This document shows, piece by piece, positions 58,785-64,000 of a stretch of 64,000 nt of DNA; the first letter of the stretch is position 1; every line of letters starts with the position of its first letter. This stretch comes from JANWVO01 sp037446555 (lineage in GTDB: Bacteria; Acidobacteriota; Terriglobia; Bryobacterales; Bryobacteraceae): NCBI GenBank assembly GCA_037446555.1, contig JBBIIK010000018.1, forward strand, positions 1 to 64,000. Direction: 5' to 3'. A program made the position numbers and the translations under genes. Under the pieces are notes generated by a model that worked only from the letters and a program-made list of their open reading frames with translations, did no database searches and had not been told where the DNA came from.

Positions 58785-60571
58785 CCTCTGTATTCACAGC
58801 CGGCGACCCGGAAGCGCTAGGCGGCGCCGCCAGGCGCGCCGCATCCTGTTTGGCGGGCTGGCAAACGCCCGAAGGCATGTGGCCGAACCTGCTGGAGGGA
58901 GGGCCTTATCTGGAGGTTCTCCATGCGCTCGGGGCCCGGTTGCTCCGTCGCAGGCAGCCTGCGCAGGCGAACGAGAACGAAGCGTGGGCGCACCGCCTGC
59001 TCGCGTCCCGGAACCAGGACGGGGGCTTCGCCCTCTGGCATGGCGGTCCGTCGGACTTCACCGCAAGCATCGAGGCCTATCTTGCCCTTCGCCTGTCGGG
59101 CGTCCCTGCCGGAGATGCGGCGATGCAGGGGCTGGGCGGATGGATCGCCAACCGCGGCGGGCTGGACCGCTGCCCTGCCTCCACGTGGATCAAGCTCGTC
59201 TGGACCGGCGCGGCGCCGGACGAGAGGATGGAGAGCGTTCCTCCGGAGCACTTCTATTTTCTCGACTACAGCCGGTTCCCCGCCCTCGTTCGCCAGCAGA
59301 CCGTCTGCGATGCGGCGCTCTCCATCGCCGCCTATCTGCGCGGGGCGGCGCAACCGAAGCCCGCGCCGGATGCCCCGGCGATGCGGCAAGAGCTGCCGCC
59401 GCCCGCCGAAACAGAAAAGACCGGTTTTGATTTATACAGCCTGAGCGGGATGCTCATCAGCCGCTGGGCGCGATTTGCGCCGCGCGCGCTCCGCGACCCC
59501 ATCGTCTACCGCGCCTACGACGCCATGGTGGAGGAGGCGTTGCGCTGGCCCACGCTTCCGGTGGCCCTGCATGCCGCGCTGGCCGTGGAGGCGGCCGGCG
59601 GCCGCGGATCGCACGCGCTCGCGCATCTGGACCGCACGCTCTCCCTGCTGGGGCCGGAAGACGGCCACGCCACGCCACGCCCTTGCGACTTCGGGATTCG
59701 CGATGCCGCCCTCGCGCTTCAGGCGCTGGCGGTGGCAGATCGCGCCACCGGCCTGGAAGCCGCGGTCGAGGCGCTTCTTGCCCGGTACCGCCGCGGCGAG
59801 GCCGCGCCGGGCGACCCTGCGGCCGGCTGGCCTCCCGGAGACCTGCACTCTACGCCGGATGCTGAAACCACGGCCCTCGTCCTGCTCGCGCTGCGCCACG
59901 CCGCGCCGAAGATGAACGCGGACGACCCGGTCATCGGCGAGGCCGTCTCGGCTCTGGCAGCCTCTCAACAGGCCGACGGCGGTTGGAGCCCTGGCACCGG
60001 CGCCGGATCCGCCGCCGACGTGACAGCCACCGTGCTGGAAGCGCTGATCGAGTGCGGCCACCCGCGGTCGTCGCCCGCAGTTGTGCGGGCAGTGGAGTTT
60101 CTCGAAGATTCCCAGCACGCGGAAGCCTGGTGGGACGGCGCCCGCGGCCTGCACCGCCTCTACGGGACTGCCATGGCTTTGCGGGGGCTCCGCGCCGCCG
60201 GCTTCGACGAACGCGAAGCGGCCGTTCTGCGCGCCGGCGAATGGATCCGCTCCATCCAGAACGCCGAGGGCGGCTGGGGCGAGGCGCCTTCGTCGATTGC
60301 AAGCGCGCAGTTCGCCCCCGGGCCCAGCACGCCGGCGCAAACCGCCTGGGCGCTGATGGGCTTGCTGGCCGGCGGAGACAACTCGAGCGAAAGCGTCCGC
60401 CGCGGCTATGCCTGGCTGCTCGCAAACCAGGGCGACGACGGCCAGTGGGACCCCGCAGCTCCCTGCATGCCGGGCGTCGCCTGCGCGCCGTTTTTGCTGG
60501 ATCCGCTCGGCGCCGTCGCGTACCCGCTGCTGGCTCTTCGCGAACGGCTCGCAGAAGTTGCCGCGCCATGA
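58781..60571 (+). CDS. Squalene-hopene cyclase family protein with an altered DxDD motif
   Basis: 596 aa, made of alpha-alpha barrels with QW-type motifs (NQDGGFALW, QQADGGWSP, NAEGGWGE, NQGDDGQWDP). The region aligned with the proton-donor motif GGWxFEF...PDVDDTA of squalene-hopene cyclases reads AGWPPGD...PDAETTA; D360 is kept but the second Asp is Glu362 and the third is Thr363. So class II protonation is doubtful or changed. Overlap with ispH (ATGA) and closeness to hpnA-hpnG suggest a triterpenoid role. It could be a non-canonical cyclase or a binding protein. Confidence 0.72.
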   Translation: MTSVFTAGDPEALGGAARRAASCLAGWQTPEGMWPNLLEGGPYLEVLHALGARLLRRRQPAQANENEAWAHRLLASRNQDGGFALWHGGPSDFTASIEAYLALRLSGVPAGDAAMQGLGGWIANRGGLDRCPASTWIKLVWTGAAPDERMESVPPEHFYFLDYSRFPALVRQQTVCDAALSIAAYLRGAAQPKPAPDAPAMRQELPPPAETEKTGFDLYSLSGMLISRWARFAPRALRDPIVYRAYDAMVEEALRWPTLPVALHAALAVEAAGGRGSHALAHLDRTLSLLGPEDGHATPRPCDFGIRDAALALQALAVADRATGLEAAVEALLARYRRGEAAPGDPAAGWPPGDLHSTPDAETTALVLLALRHAAPKMNADDPVIGEAVSALAASQQADGGWSPGTGAGSAADVTATVLEALIECGHPRSSPAVVRAVEFLEDSQHAEAWWDGARGLHRLYGTAMALRGLRAAGFDEREAAVLRAGEWIRSIQNAEGGWGEAPSSIASAQFAPGPSTPAQTAWALMGLLAGGDNSSESVRRGYAWLLANQGDDGQWDPAAPCMPGVACAPFLLDPLGAVAYPLLALRERLAEVAAP

Positions 60572-60605
60572 CCCCCCGCACTTGTTTCCACAAAGGAGCC
60601 GCCGC

Positions 60606-61580
60606 ATGAAGCCCGCGCTGGTCACAGGCGTTTCCGGCTTCCTGGGCTGGCATGTTGCCCAGGAATTGCTACGGCGTGGCGTGCCCGTTCGCGCTCTTGT
60701 GCGCCGTCCGGAGGCGGTTCTGGACGTGGACGCCGAACTGGTGGCCGGCGACCTGCGGGACGCCGGTTCGGTGCGCCGCGCCGTGGAAGGCTGCGGCCTC
60801 GTGTTTCACGTCGCGGCCGACTACCGGCTGTGGGTGCGGCATCCGCGCGAGATGTATGAATCCAACGTGGGCGGCACCCGCAACGTGCTGCAAGCCGCGC
60901 GGAGCGCCGGCGTGGAGCGTATCGTGTACACCAGCACGGTCGGCTGCATCGGGTTCGTGAAGGACGGGCTCGGCGATGAAACCACCCCTGTGTCCCTGGC
61001 GGACATGACGGGCCATTACAAGCGGTCCAAGTGGCTGGCCGAACAGGAGGCGCTGGCGGCCGCCCGCGAAGGGCTGCCCGTCGTGATCGTCAATCCTACG
61101 GCGCCAGTGGGCGCGCGCGACGTCAAGCCGACGCCCACCGGACAGACCGTGCTCGACTTCCTCCGCGGGCGAATGCCCGCCTATGTCGACACGGGGCTGA
61201 ACATCGTCGATGCCGCCGACGCGGCCGTGGGCCACTGCCTGGCATGCGAGCACGGGCGGCCCGGCGAGCGTTATATTCTCGGAAGCGAGAACCTGACGTT
61301 GAAACAAATCTTTGAGATTTTGTCGCGCCTCACCGGCCGCCCGGCGCCACGCCTCCGGCTGCCTTGGGCGGCGGCCTTCGCAGCAGCCGCCGCCGACACG
61401 CTGCGCGCGCGGTTGACGGGATCGCCGCCGCGCGCCCCTCTGGACGCGGTCCGCATGGCCCGCAAGAAGATGTGGGTCAGCTCGGCCAAGGCGGAACGCG
61501 AGCTCGGGTTCAGTCCCGCGCCGGCGGAAGCCGCCCTGCGGCACGCCGTGGAATGGTTTCAGGCCCATGGATACTGCTGA
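60606..61580 (+). CDS. hpnA: Hopanoid-associated sugar epimerase HpnA
   Basis: 324-aa extended SDR (NAD-dependent epimerase/dehydratase). Features: ALVTGVSGFLGWHVAQEL, FHVAADYRLWVRHP, the STVGCIGF segment and GHYKRSKWLAE with the catalytic Tyr-Lys. HYKRSK and NPTAPVGARDVKPTPTGQ are the marks of the HpnA subfamily linked to hopanoid loci. The start is the ATG at 60606 after a 34-base gap. It overlaps hpnG by 14 bases. Confidence 0.88.
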   Translation: MKPALVTGVSGFLGWHVAQELLRRGVPVRALVRRPEAVLDVDAELVAGDLRDAGSVRRAVEGCGLVFHVAADYRLWVRHPREMYESNVGGTRNVLQAARSAGVERIVYTSTVGCIGFVKDGLGDETTPVSLADMTGHYKRSKWLAEQEALAAAREGLPVVIVNPTAPVGARDVKPTPTGQTVLDFLRGRMPAYVDTGLNIVDAADAAVGHCLACEHGRPGERYILGSENLTLKQIFEILSRLTGRPAPRLRLPWAAAFAAAAADTLRARLTGSPPRAPLDAVRMARKKMWVSSAKAERELGFSPAPAEAALRHAVEWFQAHGYC

Positions 61581-62286
61581 TCCGTTACCCGTGGTCGCCA
61601 TCGCCGCCGATCCGCTCGAGTTCCGCGGGCTGCTTCGCCACGCGCGGCGCCCGCGCAGGCTTGCCTGGCCTCTCGGCTACGTCCGGGAGGCGGAGATCGC
61701 CGGACGCCGCTGGATTCTCGCCGCCCACGGCGCCGGCCCGCGCCTCGCCCGCGCCGCCTCCGAGACGGCGCTCGACCGCATGGCGGGACGCGCGGTGGTG
61801 CTGAGCACAGGCTTCTGCGGCGCCTTGGATCCGCAGCTTCCCTATGGAGCCATCTTCGCCGCGCGCGAGGTGATCGGCGCTGCCACTTCCCGCCGCTACC
61901 CTGCTTCCTTGCCAGCCTCGCCCGCCCCGTTCCACCAGGGGCTTCTCTGGACCCAGGACCGTGCCGCCATCTCTCCCGGCGAGAAAGCCGCTCTGCGGCC
62001 AAGCGGCGCCGTCGCCGTCGATATGGAAGCCGCCGCCGTCGCCGAGCAGGCCCTGCGGCGCAACGCCCGCTTCTACTGCGTCCGCGTCGTCTCCGACACC
62101 GCCGCCGATCCCCTGCCCCTCGATTTCAACGCATCGCGTGACGAGGACGGGCGCTTCTCCAAATCGCGCATCACTCTCGCCGCTCTGATGCATCCTAATA
62201 GTTTGATACCCTTGCTCCGGTTCGGTCGGCGCTGCCGGCGAGCCGCAGCCATCTTGGGAGACTTCCTTGTCGCTTGCCGCCTCTGA
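61567..62286 (+). CDS. hpnG: HpnG-like hopanoid phosphorylase (nucleoside phosphorylase family)
   Basis: 239 aa. The nucleoside phosphorylase pattern is VVLSTGFCGALDP, AVAVDMEAAAVAEQA and CVRVVSDTAADPLPLDF. HpnG-type proteins remove adenine from adenosylhopane to give ribosylhopane. The hpnH gene that would add the adenosyl group is not in the window. It overlaps hpnA (14 bases) and the following dehydrogenase (20 bases). Confidence 0.8.
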   Translation: MDTADPLPVVAIAADPLEFRGLLRHARRPRRLAWPLGYVREAEIAGRRWILAAHGAGPRLARAASETALDRMAGRAVVLSTGFCGALDPQLPYGAIFAAREVIGAATSRRYPASLPASPAPFHQGLLWTQDRAAISPGEKAALRPSGAVAVDMEAAAVAEQALRRNARFYCVRVVSDTAADPLPLDFNASRDEDGRFSKSRITLAALMHPNSLIPLLRFGRRCRRAAAILGDFLVACRL

Positions 62287-63355
62287 CATCGGCCGGGAGA
62301 TGATGGCCGCCGTTTACACCGGCGATGGGCGCATCCAGGTCCAGCCGGTTCCCGTGCCCGAGATCGGTTCCGGCGAAATCCTGGTCCGCGTGGAGGCCTG
62401 TGGCATCTGCCACACGGATCTGAAGAAGGTCGCCCACGATCTGCTCCCCCCGCCCCGCATCTACGGCCATGAGACCGCGGGCGTGGTGGTCCGGGTGGGC
62501 GATGGAGTCACGAAGTTCCGCCCCGGGGACCGCGTCGTCGCCTTCCACCACATTCCCTGCCGGAAATGTTTTTACTGCGAGAGGAAGCTCTACGCGCAAT
62601 GCGACACCTACAAGAAGGTTGGCATCACGGCGGGCTTTGAGCCCGCCGGCGGCGGCTTCGGCCAGTACGTCCGCGTCATGGACTGGATCGTCCGCGACGG
62701 CGTGGAGCGGATCCCCGACGGAGTGCCCTTCGAGGTGGCGAGCCTCGTGGAGCCCGTCAATACAGTATTGAAAGCGGTTGTGGAGGCCGCGCCACGCCCG
62801 GACGACGTCGTACTGGTCCAGGGGCAGGGCCCCATCGGACTGATGTTCACCATGCTGTTGCACCGGACCGGCTGCTCGATCCTGGCTACCGATACCATCC
62901 CTCGCCGGCTGCGGCTCGCCCGCCGCTTCGGCGCCGCCGAGGCGTGGAACCCGCTGGAAACAGATGTCGCCGCCCGCTGCCGCGCCCTGACCTCCGGGCG
63001 GGGGGTGGATCAGGTTTTTGTGGCCGCCTCGGCGCCGGGCGTCGTGGATCAGGCTATCGCTGCATCCCGTCCTGGTAGTAGAATATTGTTTTTCGCCCAG
63101 ACGTCCGAGACAGAAAGGATCGAATTGTCCGGCGCAGACATCTGCAAGTATGAGAGAACTTTGTTCGGTGTCTACAGCGCCTCGGTCGATCTGCAAGCCG
63201 AATCGGCGCGTCTGGTGATGAGCGGGGATCTACCCGTGCAGGATCTGATCTCGCACCGCCTGCCCCTCACCGCCATCCGGGACGGCATCCATCGCGCGAT
63301 GCATCCGGACGGCGAATCGTTGAAAATCATCGTTCAGCCACAGAGGTTGAGTTGA
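62267..63355 (+). CDS. Zinc-dependent medium-chain dehydrogenase
   Basis: 362 aa. The catalytic zinc site has CGICHTD and YGHETAG, and the structural zinc loop is CRKCFYCERKLYAQC. The NAD site is VVLVQGQGPIGLMF and DTIPRRLRLARRFGA. The TTG start is supported by GGGAG six bases upstream; ATGs at 62300 and 62303 are alternatives. It overlaps hpnG by 20 bases. A role in side-chain oxidation or reduction of hopanoids is possible but unproven. Confidence 0.88.
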   Translation: MSLAASDIGREMMAAVYTGDGRIQVQPVPVPEIGSGEILVRVEACGICHTDLKKVAHDLLPPPRIYGHETAGVVVRVGDGVTKFRPGDRVVAFHHIPCRKCFYCERKLYAQCDTYKKVGITAGFEPAGGGFGQYVRVMDWIVRDGVERIPDGVPFEVASLVEPVNTVLKAVVEAAPRPDDVVLVQGQGPIGLMFTMLLHRTGCSILATDTIPRRLRLARRFGAAEAWNPLETDVAARCRALTSGRGVDQVFVAASAPGVVDQAIAASRPGSRILFFAQTSETERIELSGADICKYERTLFGVYSASVDLQAESARLVMSGDLPVQDLISHRLPLTAIRDGIHRAMHPDGESLKIIVQPQRLS

Positions 63356-63359
63356 ATTT

Positions 63360-64000
63360 ATGAAGAAGATGAAGGCTGCCGTACTCTACGGTCGCGAGCA
63401 GGTGCGCGTAGAAGAGGTGGCCGTCCCTGCTATCGAAAAGGGCGATGTGCTCGTCCGCGTCCGCGCCGCGCTCACCTGTGGCACCGACGTCAAGGTCTTC
63501 CGCCGGGGCTACCACGCCAAGATGATTGTGCCCCCGGCGCTGTTTGGACATGAACTGGCAGGCGACATCGTCAAGGTCGGCTCGCACGTGGAGAGCTTCC
63601 GCGTAGGGCAGCGCATTGTGGCTGCCAACTCCGCTCCATGCCTCAACTGCTTCTACTGCCGCAAGGGGCTGGAGAACCTCTGCGAGGACCTGCTGTTCAA
63701 CAACGGCGCCTATGCCGAATACATCCGGATCCCGGCGCGCATTGCGCAGCGGAACACGTACGAAATCCCGCCGCACCTGAGCTACCAGGACGCCGCCCTC
63801 ATCGAGCCTCTCGCCTGCGTGCTGAAGGGCCTCGAAGAAACCAACGTCCGTCCCGGGGACAACGTGGTCGTCATCGGTCAAGGGCCCATCGGCCTGATGT
63901 TCGTGCGTCTGGCCAAAGTCTATGGCGCGCGTGTCATCGCCCTCGGCCGCCGCCAGTCCCAGCTCGACCGCGCCCTCCGCATGGGAGCCCACGACGCTCT
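63360..64000 (+). CDS. Zinc-dependent medium-chain dehydrogenase, cut by the window edge
   Basis: The 213 visible codons are the first part of another zinc dehydrogenase. They start MKKMKAAVLYGREQ and carry CGTDVKVF, FGHELAG, a structural zinc loop CLNCFYCRKGLENLC and the NAD motif VVVIGQGPIGLMF. It begins 4 bases after the previous dehydrogenase and is paralogous to it (shared QGPIGLMF and zinc loop spacing). The 3' end lies outside the window, so no frameshift is implied. Confidence 0.88.
   Translation, partial: MKKMKAAVLYGREQVRVEEVAVPAIEKGDVLVRVRAALTCGTDVKVFRRGYHAKMIVPPALFGHELAGDIVKVGSHVESFRVGQRIVAANSAPCLNCFYCRKGLENLCEDLLFNNGAYAEYIRIPARIAQRNTYEIPPHLSYQDAALIEPLACVLKGLEETNVRPGDNVVVIGQGPIGLMFVRLAKVYGARVIALGRRQSQLDRALRMGAHDA

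Noticed and set aside
63327..63992. 221-codon minus-strand open frame at the right edge
   Set aside because: It is antisense to the second zinc dehydrogenase, whose motifs are clear on the plus strand.

Overview
The window is a gene-dense, GC-rich (roughly two thirds G+C by eye) bacterial chromosome segment. I read about 58 protein-coding genes and two tRNA genes, with little intergenic space. The gene mix suggests an Acidobacteriota bacterium of the Bryobacterales/Solibacter type. The reasons are the many enzymes with Tat-like (RR) leaders (Gfo/Idh, UxuA-like, DegT-like, ceramidase-like, M20), the MacB/FtsX-like permease sets, a hopanoid cluster, and a UGA-containing ArsC-like gene. This placement is an inference from gene content, not a sequence match.

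Layout. 0.1-1.4 kb: tRNA-Asn and class II aldolase. 1.5-7 kb: metallo-beta-lactamase-fold hydrolase, mazG, a GNAT plus N-succinylamino acid racemase/OSBS pair, an EamA transporter, an SDR and a small unknown protein. 7-10.4 kb (minus strand): galT, a YraN nuclease, a methyltransferase and a class III aminotransferase. 10.5-15.6 kb (plus): rhodanese, an ArsC/Spx-family gene with an in-frame UGA and a hairpin just behind it, an exported alpha/beta hydrolase, archease-RtcB, a GNAT and a membrane protein. 15.6-18.3 kb (minus): a DUF1624 acyltransferase-like protein and an exported M20 peptidase. 18.4-24.5 kb: an adaptor plus two MacB-like permeases, then an MFS sugar transporter and a ROK kinase. 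24.6-30.2 kb: a secreted beta-helix protein with near-identical tandem Ig-like repeats, then zwf-opcA-pgl, the oxidative pentose phosphate entry. 30.2-36.2 kb (minus): an NtrC-type regulator, a PDZ/7TM/GAF/PAS histidine kinase and a circularly permuted ATP-grasp-like protein. 36.2-36.7 kb is a non-coding, less GC-rich stretch with hairpins.

36.7-48.4 kb: ggt, ubiX, tRNA-Ser, a Gfo/Idh oxidoreductase, lutC with a lutB-lutA fusion for lactate oxidation, UxuA-like, DegT-like and ceramidase-like exported enzymes, and a lipoprotein. 48.5-51.8 kb: NAD-type isocitrate dehydrogenase, purH and a FitAB/VapBC-like toxin-antitoxin pair. 51.8-57.1 kb (minus): a complete ABC export set (two permeases, adaptor, ATPase) with an ATP-grasp ligase. 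57.2-64 kb (plus): tadA, then ispH, a squalene-hopene-cyclase homologue with a changed catalytic motif, hpnA, hpnG and two zinc alcohol dehydrogenases, the last cut by the window edge.

The strongest unusual signal is at 10903-11244. A TGA codon sits exactly where the first cysteine of a CxxC redox motif should be, and a strong stem-loop follows at SECIS-like spacing. This predicts a selenocysteine-containing ArsC-like protein co-transcribed with a rhodanese. Next in interest are the cyclase with DAET instead of DxDD, the 291-bp protein repeat with only two mismatches between copies, and promoter -10 boxes so close to start codons that several mRNAs are probably leaderless.
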